DNA from: JACZWL01 sp046756445
GTDB taxonomy: Bacteria; Pseudomonadota; Gammaproteobacteria; Steroidobacterales; Woeseiaceae
Reading direction: 5' to 3'
Length of the DNA stretch: 13,922 nt
Assembly: GCA_046756445.1 (NCBI GenBank)
Contig: JBHHWI010000081.1
Coordinates: 1-13,922 of the forward strand
The notes beneath the pieces are model-generated. The model saw nothing but the letters and a program-made list of their open reading frames with translations. It was not told the origin of the DNA and did no database searches. Every line of letters begins with the position of its first letter. Position 1 is the first letter of the stretch. The position numbers and the translations under genes were made by a program. This document shows positions 6,458 through 13,800 of this stretch, piece by piece.

Positions 6458-8275
6458 TCAACCGGCAGATAGTTTCGCCGGCATGGGCTGACCGCGCCCG
6501 GCCTCGTCGGCGGCATACGGAATCAGAATGGTCGATTTTTGCATGTCCCAGGCGCCTGTCGGGCAGCGCTCGGCGCACAGGCTGCAATGTACACATAGAT
6601 CCTCGTCCTTGACCATGACCCGGCCGGTCTGCGGAAGGTTCTCCGACACGTAGAGGTCCTGATCGGGGTTCTCCGCAGGCGCCGCCAGCCGGGTCCGGAG
6701 ATCGTCTTCCTCGCCGTTCTCCGTGATGGTCAGACAGTTGACGGGACAGATGTCCATACAGGCATCGCACTCGATGCACAGATTGGCGCTGAAGACCGTC
6801 TGGATATCGCAGTTGAGGCAGCGCTCCACTTCCTCGATCGTCTGCTCGACGGTAAATCCGAGCTCGACTTCGATATCCAGCTTCTTGAAGCGCTCCTTCA
6901 AATCCACGTGTGGCATCAGGCGCCGCTCGGCCGGGTTGTAGTCGTTCGAGAAACTCCACTCATGCATGCCCATCTTGCGGCTGGTGAGATTCATGCCGCG
7001 CGGCAGCCTGTCGTTTATGTCTTCCCCATGCACGTATTTGTGAATGGAGATCGCTGCCTCGTGCCCGTGTGCGACCGCCCAGATGATGTTCTTCGGGCCG
7101 AATGCCGAATCGCCGCCGAAGAACACGCCCTCTCGCGAACACATCATGGTCGTCTCGTCGACGATCGGGCAGTCCCACTCGTTGAACTCGATTCCGATGT
7201 CCCGCTCGATCCACGGAAATGCGTTGTCCTGGCCGACCGCGAGAATGACGTCGTCGCAGGGGATCATGACTTCCCCCACAGACGTGCCCCGATCGATTCT
7301 GCCGGCATCGTCGACCTGGTACTCCATCCGGTCGAACTTCATCCCGATGAGTTTTCCGTCCTCGGTGACGAACTCCTTCGGCGAATGATTGACCAGGATC
7401 TCGACCTGTTCCTCTTCGGCATCCTCGAGTTCCCAGTCCGACGCCTTGAAGAATCCTCTCGGCTTGCGGGCCATTACCTTGACGTCTTTCGCGCCGAGAC
7501 GCAGCGACGTGCGGCAGCAATCCATGGCGGTATTGCCCACGCCGATGATTAACACCTTTTCACCAATGGAGTCGACGTGGCCAAATGCGACCGACTCGAG
7601 CCAGGTGATACCGATGTAGATGTTCTCCGAGTCATGCCGGCCCGGCAGCTCGAGCTCCTTGCCTCTGGGGGCGCCGGTACCCACGAACACCGCGTCGAAC
7701 CCGCCGCCCTCGAGAAGATCCTTCATGCTGTCGATGCGGTGATCGAATTTGACCTCGGCTCCCATATCGACGATGTAGCCGATCTCCTCATCGAGCACTC
7801 GCGGCGGCAGACGAAACTGGGGAATGTTGGTGCGCATCAGGCCACCGGTGGTATCGAGGGCCTCGAATATGGTTACGTCGTAACCCAGCGGCAACAGGTC
7901 ATTCGCCACGGTCAGGGAAGCGCAACCGGCGCCGATGCATGCGATGCTCTTGCCGTTCTTCTTGTTCGGCGCTTTCGGCAAGCGATCGGCGATGTCGTCA
8001 CGATGATCGGCCGCAACCCGCTTCAGCCGGCAGATTGCCACCGCCTTGCTCTCCACACGGCCGCGTCGGCACGCGGGCTCGCAGGGGCGATCACAAACGC
8101 GGCCCAGGATGCCCGGATAGACATTCGATTCCCTGTTCAGCATGTATGCATCGCTGAAGCGGCCCTGCGCAATGAGACGTATGTATGACGGAACGTCCGT
8201 ATGGGCCGGGCATGCCCACTGGCAATCGACGACCTTGTGGAAATAGTCGGGCGTGGAAGTGTCTGTCGGCTTCAT
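6458..8275 (-). CDS. GltD-like FAD/NAD(P) oxidoreductase with ferredoxin domain, probable electron partner of KorAB
   Basis: The 605-aa product begins with a GltD-type Fe-S region (CQWAC at residues 18-22, CDRPCEPAC at 61-69). Next come an FAD-binding Rossmann motif GAGCAS (115-120), an NAD(P)-binding motif GVGNTA (245-250) and a C-terminal FAD segment GDSAFGPKN. The tail carries CLNC (486-489) and two four-cysteine clusters, CIECDACMDIC (500-510) and CVHCSLCAERC (561-571). This is a glutamate-synthase-small-subunit-like flavoprotein joined to a 2x[4Fe-4S] ferredoxin. Placed before korAB with no gltB nearby, it probably moves electrons between reduced ferredoxin or the Kor enzyme and NAD(P)H, as reported for the KorC subunit of Azoarcus/Thauera 2-oxoglutarate:NADP+ oxidoreductase. 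The ATG at 8275 fits the family N-terminus; a TTG at 8314 is possible but adds a basic extension. No strong ribosome binding site precedes the ATG. Confidence 0.85.
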   Translation of the reverse strand: MKPTDTSTPDYFHKVVDCQWACPAHTDVPSYIRLIAQGRFSDAYMLNRESNVYPGILGRVCDRPCEPACRRGRVESKAVAICRLKRVAADHRDDIADRLPKAPNKKNGKSIACIGAGCASLTVANDLLPLGYDVTIFEALDTTGGLMRTNIPQFRLPPRVLDEEIGYIVDMGAEVKFDHRIDSMKDLLEGGGFDAVFVGTGAPRGKELELPGRHDSENIYIGITWLESVAFGHVDSIGEKVLIIGVGNTAMDCCRTSLRLGAKDVKVMARKPRGFFKASDWELEDAEEEQVEILVNHSPKEFVTEDGKLIGMKFDRMEYQVDDAGRIDRGTSVGEVMIPCDDVILAVGQDNAFPWIERDIGIEFNEWDCPIVDETTMMCSREGVFFGGDSAFGPKNIIWAVAHGHEAAISIHKYVHGEDINDRLPRGMNLTSRKMGMHEWSFSNDYNPAERRLMPHVDLKERFKKLDIEVELGFTVEQTIEEVERCLNCDIQTVFSANLCIECDACMDICPVNCLTITENGEEDDLRTRLAAPAENPDQDLYVSENLPQTGRVMVKDEDLCVHCSLCAERCPTGAWDMQKSTILIPYAADEAGRGQPMPAKLSAG

Positions 8276-8322
8276 CTGCGTGACGCGCCAGATTCGTCTA
8301 ACACCTGCCTCCAATGGGCGCT

Positions 8323-8350
8323 AGCATAGCTTGATGGCCCGGAAAGTAAA
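8323..8350 (-). promoter_or_regulatory. Candidate promoter of the korC-like/korA/korB operon
   Basis: On the minus strand TTTACT (8345-8350, four of six matches to -35) is followed after 16 bp by TATGCT (8323-8328, four of six matches to -10). Transcription would start near 8316, leaving a leader of about 40 nt before the ATG at 8275. The GCTAGC palindrome at 8320-8325 overlaps the -10. The segment is less GC-rich than its surroundings. Recognised by eye only. Confidence 0.35.
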
Positions 8351-8409
8351 CGATTTAGCGTATAAATTGAAGTGCTTGGCGCGCAAATCGCCATTACGAT
8401 TCAGGAAGG

Positions 8410-9750
8410 CTATCGGCCCCTGTCGAACTGTAGCCGCTGGCCGACGATATCACCGGTCAGTTCTCCGTTCCGATACACGACGTGCCCGTTTACGATCGTC
8501 GTATCGACGCTCGAGCCGAAGGTCACACCCTCGAACGGCGACCAGTGACATTTGCAGAGCAGGTTGGACGAGCCGACCGTGTACGGCGCCTCGCTGTCGA
8601 TCAATACGAGATCCGCAAAGTAGCCTTCGCGTACGTAGCCACGGTCTACGACACCGTAGATGTCCGCGACTGCGTGACTGGTCCTGTCGACGAGCAGCTC
8701 GAGCGTGGTCAGCCCGTCTTTGGCCAGCTCGAAAAGGGTCAGAACCGCGTGCTGTACCAGCGGCAATCCGGCCGGCGCCTTGAAATACGTTCGCTGTTTT
8801 TCGCCGGCGAGATGCGGCGCATGATCGGTTGCAACGACGTCGATGCGCCCTTCATTCAATGCATGGACGAGCGCAGCCCTGTCTTCGGCCGTCTTGATGG
8901 CCGGATTGCACTTGATTCGGGCACCGAGGTCCTCGTATCGGCTCTCATCGAACCACAGGTGGTGCACGCAGACTTCAGCGGTGATTCGCTTTTCACTTCG
9001 TTCTGCTTTGGAGAACAGGCCCATTTCGATAGCAGTCGTCAGGTGCAGCACATGAAGACGCGTGTCGTGACGGCGTGCAAGGTCGGCGGCGAGACTCGAC
9101 GATACGAGGCAGGCGTTGGCCGAACGAATGTTCGGGTGCTCGGACATCGGCACCTGCTCGCCGTATTTCGCCTTGGCGCCGGCTTCGTTATCCCTTATCG
9201 TCGGTGAGTGCTCGCAATGCGTAACCAGCAACAAGGGCGCATGCTCGAACAACTGCTCGAGCGCCTCCGGGTCGTCGACCAGCATGTCGCCGGTCGATGC
9301 GCCCATGAATGCCTTGATGCCGCAGGCTTCGTTGATCTGTAGCGCCTTGATCTCGTCGATGTTGCGGTTGGTGGCACCGAGATAGAAAGCGTAGTTCGCG
9401 CTGCAGCGGCGCTCCGCCAGTTTGTACTTGTCTGCCAGCACCGACCGCGTGGTCGTCTGCGGATTGACATTCGGCATGTCCATGAAACTCGTAATGCCCC
9501 CCGCCACCGCGGCGGCCGACTCGGTTGCCAGGTCGCCTTTGTTCGTCAGCCCGGGCTCGCGGAAGTGAACCTGGTCATCGATCATGCCGGGCATCAGGTA
9601 TTTGCCGTGGGCATCCAGAACGGAGACATCGACACCGGGAGTGATGCCCGACCCGATCTTTTCGATGCGCTCGCCTTTTATCAGTACATCGGCGTCGCGA
9701 ATCTCGCCCTCGTTGATCAGACGGGCGTTGGTGATGAGTAATGTGTCCAA
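8410..9750 (-). CDS. pyrC: Dihydroorotase, DDQVHFREPG subfamily
   Basis: The 446-aa product is an amidohydrolase that would cyclise N-carbamoyl-aspartate to dihydroorotate in pyrimidine synthesis. Visible motifs are DDQVHFREPGLTNKGD (residues 58-73), the MDMPNVNPQTT segment (90-100), GIKAFMG (144-150), THCEHS (177-182), LHVLHLTT (232-239) and the metal-site VATDHAPH (306-313). The first His of the usual HxH metal pair is Gln60 (Q-V-H). I recall the same Q in the Bacteroidetes-type dihydroorotases, so it looks like a subfamily trait and not a loss. The start is probably TTG at 9750, because the family N-terminus begins there and no ATG or GTG is near; the open frame continuing upstream overlaps the aminopeptidase gene and is not homologous-looking. 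It starts 8 nt after that gene's stop, implying co-transcription. A hydantoinase-type activity is less likely. Confidence 0.85.
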   Translation of the reverse strand: MDTLLITNARLINEGEIRDADVLIKGERIEKIGSGITPGVDVSVLDAHGKYLMPGMIDDQVHFREPGLTNKGDLATESAAAVAGGITSFMDMPNVNPQTTTRSVLADKYKLAERRCSANYAFYLGATNRNIDEIKALQINEACGIKAFMGASTGDMLVDDPEALEQLFEHAPLLLVTHCEHSPTIRDNEAGAKAKYGEQVPMSEHPNIRSANACLVSSSLAADLARRHDTRLHVLHLTTAIEMGLFSKAERSEKRITAEVCVHHLWFDESRYEDLGARIKCNPAIKTAEDRAALVHALNEGRIDVVATDHAPHLAGEKQRTYFKAPAGLPLVQHAVLTLFELAKDGLTTLELLVDRTSHAVADIYGVVDRGYVREGYFADLVLIDSEAPYTVGSSNLLCKCHWSPFEGVTFGSSVDTTIVNGHVVYRNGELTGDIVGQRLQFDRGR

Positions 9751-9758
9751 CAGGTTGT

Positions 9759-10730
9759 CTAAAGAGCCGCGAAGGCGTCGGTCGCCATGACCAGCTCGTG
9801 CACGATTCCCGGCTCGAACGCGGCATGCCCGGCGTCCGGCACGATTCGCAAATCTGCTTCCGGCCACGCCTGCGACAGCTCCCAGGCAGTGATCAGCGGG
9901 CAAACGATATCGTATCGGCCCTGGACGATGATGGCCGGGATGTTGCGGATGCTGTCGACGTTATTGATGAGATGTTTCTCTTCCATGAACCCGCCATTGA
10001 CGAAGTAGTGACACTCGATCCGCGCCAGCGACAGCGCCAGTTTCTCTTCGCTGAACGTGGCGGTAATTTTCTCGTTCGGCATGAGGAAACTGGCCGAGGC
10101 CTCCCACACGGACCAGGCCCGCGCAGCGGCCAGCCTGACATCGGCGTCGTCGCAGGTAAGTCGCTTGTAATAAGCGCTCACCATGTCGTGACGTTCGGAT
10201 TTCGGAATCGGTTCGAGATAGTGCTGCCACAGGTCCGGTAACAGATCGCTCGCGCCGTGTTGATAAAACCAGTCGATTTCCTTCTTGCGCAGCATGAAAA
10301 TGCCGCGCAGCACGAGTTCCGTGACCCGGCCGGGATGGGTCTGGGAATAAGCCAGCGCGAGCGTGCTGCCCCAGGAGCCGCCGAATACCTGCCAGCGGTC
10401 GATTTGCAGGGCAGCCCTCAGGATCTCTATGTCGTCCACGAGATCCCAGGTCGTGTTCTGCTCGAGACTCGCATGCGGCCGGCTTCTGCCGCAGCCCCTC
10501 TGATCGAACAGCACGATGCGATAGACATCGGGGTTGAAAAAGCGCCGCATCTTCTCCGTGCAACCACCGCCGGGGCCGCCGTGCAGGAAAACGACCGGCT
10601 TGCCGTGCGGATTGCCACACTCCTCATAATAGAGTTCGTGACCACCGCTGACTTCGAGATAGCCGGTATGGTTGGGTTCGATGGCGGGATAAAGCGTCCG
10701 CCTGTTCGCTTCGCGATTCATGGGCGGCAT
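9759..10730 (-). CDS. pip: Prolyl aminopeptidase (proline iminopeptidase)
   Basis: The 323-aa product is an alpha/beta hydrolase of peptidase family S33 that removes N-terminal proline from peptides, most likely in the cytoplasm since no signal peptide is seen. The oxyanion motif HGGPGGGC is at residues 50-57, DQRGCGRSRPH at 76-86, the nucleophile elbow GGSWGS has Ser119, and the triad is completed by Asp274 (GRYDIVCP) and His302 (DAGHAAFEP). The length matches the bacterial monomeric form. I use ATG at 10730; an ATG three codons later (10721) is equally plausible, and the open frame extending to 10877 runs through the divergent promoter region into the neighbouring gene. It is transcribed divergently from the M16 peptidase and is followed closely by the dihydroorotase gene. 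An 18-bp palindrome lies 8 bp before its start. Confidence 0.9.
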   Translation of the reverse strand: MPPMNREANRRTLYPAIEPNHTGYLEVSGGHELYYEECGNPHGKPVVFLHGGPGGGCTEKMRRFFNPDVYRIVLFDQRGCGRSRPHASLEQNTTWDLVDDIEILRAALQIDRWQVFGGSWGSTLALAYSQTHPGRVTELVLRGIFMLRKKEIDWFYQHGASDLLPDLWQHYLEPIPKSERHDMVSAYYKRLTCDDADVRLAAARAWSVWEASASFLMPNEKITATFSEEKLALSLARIECHYFVNGGFMEEKHLINNVDSIRNIPAIIVQGRYDIVCPLITAWELSQAWPEADLRIVPDAGHAAFEPGIVHELVMATDAFAAL

Positions 10731-10738
10731 TATGCACT

Positions 10739-10756
10739 CGACAAGGAACCTTGTCG
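10739..10756. promoter_or_regulatory. 18-bp palindrome, candidate operator in the divergent intergenic region
   Basis: CGACAAGG-AA-CCTTGTCG is a perfect inverted repeat with 8-bp arms and a 2-bp centre. It lies 8 bp upstream of the aminopeptidase start and 75 bp upstream of the divergent M16 peptidase start. Size and symmetry suit a dimeric repressor or activator site. No T-run follows on either strand, so it is unlikely to be a terminator. Confidence 0.4.
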
Positions 10757-10831
10757 CATCAATCGAGTCTCTAGTCTGCACGATCTCCTGATAGACTCCC
10801 GCGATCAGAGAAAAAACCGAAAGGCCTCGAC

Positions 10832-13800
10832 ATGACGATTCCCCGAATGACATGCCCGATCTTCCTGGTATTGGCATTGCTTGTCTTCGACCCGGCGGCA
10901 GCCAGCGATATCGAAATCGGCTACAGTGAATTCACGCTCGATAACGGGCTGCGTTTGATCGTGCATGAGGATCACAAAGCGCCGATCGTGGCCGTAAACC
11001 TCTGGTATCACGTGGGTTCCAAGAACGAGAGACCCGGCAAGACCGGTTTCGCTCACCTGTTCGAACATCTGATGTTCAACGGCAGCGAAAACTACGACGA
11101 TGAGTATTTCAAGCCGTTCGAACTGGTCGGTGCGACGGACATGAACGGCACGACCAACTTCGATCGTACGAACTACTTTCAGAACGTGCCGAAGACCGCG
11201 CTCGATATGGCCTTATGGATGGAGTCGGATCGCATGGGCCATCTCCTCGGCGCTGTAACCCAGGAAAAACTGGACGAGCAACGCGGCGTCGTCCAGAACG
11301 AGAAGCGACAGGGAGACAACCAGCCTTACGGCAAGGTCTATTACCGCATCCTGGAGGGCGTTTTCCCCGTGGGCCATCCCTATTCGTGGTCGACCATCGG
11401 ATCGATGGAGGACCTCGATGCCGCGAGCCTCGAGGATGTCCACGAGTGGTTTCAGACCTATTACGGCCCGAATAACGCCGTCATCGTCGTTGCCGGCGAC
11501 GTGAACCCGCAGGTAGTGCGCGGCAAGGTCGAAGAATACTTCGGTGACATCCCGCCCGGCCCGCCGATCGCGAAGCCGCGGACATGGATCGTAAGGCTCG
11601 ACGCCGACAAATACGAGACCATGCAGGACCGGGTGCCGCAGGCCCGTGTATACAAGGTATGGGGCGGTCCGAATTTCGTATCGGAAGACGCGGATCTCCT
11701 GGACCTTGCCGAGTCCGTACTGGCCGGCGACAAGAATTCCCGGCTGTACAAGAGGCTGGTATATGAAGACCAGACGGCGACCAGTGTCAGCGCATCGCTC
11801 TACGCCGGGGAGATCGGCGGCTTCTTCTCGATTCAGGCCACGGTTCAGCCCGGCGGCGATATCGAAGCCGTCAGACAGGCGATCGATGAGGAACTGCGGC
11901 GATTCCTCGACGAAGGCATGACCAGGGACGAGCTGGCCAGGGTCAAGGCGCAGCGCAAGTCCGGGTTCGTACGGGGCGTGGAGCGCATCGGCGGATTCGG
12001 CGGCAAGTCGGATGTCCTGGCGACCAATGCCATCTATGCCGGTGACCCCGGCTTTTACAAGACGTCTCTGGACCGTTTTGAAGCGGCAACTCCCGAAGCG
12101 ATCAACGCCGCAGCCGACCGGTGGCTTCGTGCCGGCTCCTACCAGCTGGACGTCCTCCCGTTTCCGGAGCTGGCCGCAGCAGCACAGGGTGCCGACCGAT
12201 CCGCCGTACCGGTCACGAATACTTTTCCGGAGGTCGGGTTTGCCGAATTCGAGCGAGGCAATCTGAGCAACGGGCTGGAGTTGATCGTCGCGACTCGTGC
12301 CTCGATACCGGTCGTAAACTTGAGAATGCAGTTTGACGCGGGATACGCCTCGGACCAGTTCGGCGAACCGGGGACATCGAGCCTGGCGATGGCGATGCTC
12401 GACGAGGGCACGACCAGCCGAAATGCACTCGAGATCAACGAGGAGCTGGCGAGGCTCGGTGCCTCGATGGGCGCGGGCTCCGGTATCGATTCGTCCTTTG
12501 TCGTGCTGAGTGCGCTCAAGGAAAACCTCGATGCGTCCCTCGAACTGTATGCCGATATCGTGCTGAACCCGGTGTTCCCGCAGAACGAGCTGGACCGGTT
12601 GCGCAAAGCCACGCTCGCCCGGATCAAGCAGGAGAAGACACAACCGATCGGGATCGCCATACGGGTCGTGCCCGCGCTTATGTATGGCAAGGGCCATGCG
12701 TACAGCCTGCCGCTGACGGGGTCCGGCACCGAGGAATCCGTTAATCGCATTTCGCGTGACTCGCTCGTCGACTACCACCGGACCTGGTTCAGGCCGAACA
12801 ACGCGACGATGATCGTGGTCGGCGATACCACGATGGAGGTGATCAAGCCGAAGCTCGAAAAGCTGTTCAAGCGCTGGGAAACGGGGAATGTGCCGACCAA
12901 GAATATCGCTAAAGTCGATCTCCCGGACAAGGAACGTATCTATATCATCGACCGTCCCGGCGCCGTTCAGTCAATTATCTTCGCCGCCAACGTCGCGCCG
13001 CCGACCGGACAGGGCAATGAGATCGCCATCGAGACGATGAATGAGATTATCGGCGGCAGCTTTACGTCGCGCATCAACATGAACCTGCGCGAAGACAAGC
13101 ACTGGGCGTACGGCGCGAGATCGGTACTCCTCTCCACCAGGGGTCAGCGGCCATTCATCGCGTACGCACCGGTGCAGACAGACAAGACCATGGAGTCGAT
13201 GGCCGAGATCGAGCGCGAGCTGACAGAGTATCTGAGCGACAACCCGGCAACGGATGACGAGCTCGCCAAGGTCAAGGACAACAATACGCTGAGCCTCCCC
13301 GGTCGTTGGGAGACGGCCAACGCCGTGTTGGCCGACATCGGAGAGATCGTGACTTACGACCTGCCCGATGATTACTGGGACACCTATGCGGACAGTGTCA
13401 GGGACCTTTCCCTCGACCAGATTGCCGAGGCCGGCGATGCGGTTATCAAGCCTGATAACCTCGTCTGGGTAGTGGTCGGTGACCGCGAGCAGATCGAACC
13501 CAGGATCCGCGAGCTCGAGTTCGGCGAGATCATCCATCTCGATGCCGACGGCAATTTGCTCGAATCGACCGCCTCGAACTCGGTGGGGGAGGGACCCCGG
13601 GGGGTCCGTCCCCGATTCCCGGAGCCCTGCCGTGGGAGAATCCGGCCCGTTCGGTGGTCCGAGCTGAAGGCACGCATGCAGATCAGTCCGAAAATACTGT
13701 TGTTGGCAACTGTTCTCGTTCTGAGTGGCTGTGCCGGTACGCTCGACCGCGACGGCGCACTTGCGATCGCGCCCTACCGTGTCATAGACGACGGCCGCAT

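Noticed and set aside
6440..6460. TTGACG on the minus strand before korA as a -35 element
   Set aside because: It overlaps the stop codon of the flavoprotein gene, and no -10-like hexamer lies 16-18 bp downstream. Co-transcription is simpler.
8274..8305. Ten-codon GTG-initiated leader whose stop overlaps the flavoprotein ATG (ATGA)
   Set aside because: The GGAGG lies only about 2 nt before the GTG, too close for normal initiation, and the peptide shows no attenuation-type codon run.
8331..8783. Plus-strand 150-aa open frame overlapping the 3' end of the dihydroorotase gene
   Set aside because: It consists largely of Arg and Ser, is antisense to a well-supported gene, and has no ribosome binding site.
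11213..12778. Long minus-strand open frame (521 aa) opposite the M16 peptidase
   Set aside because: The plus strand over the same bases encodes a clear M16 peptidase with zinc motif and signal peptide. The minus-strand product is Arg-rich with no recognisable domain, as expected of a shadow in GC-rich DNA.
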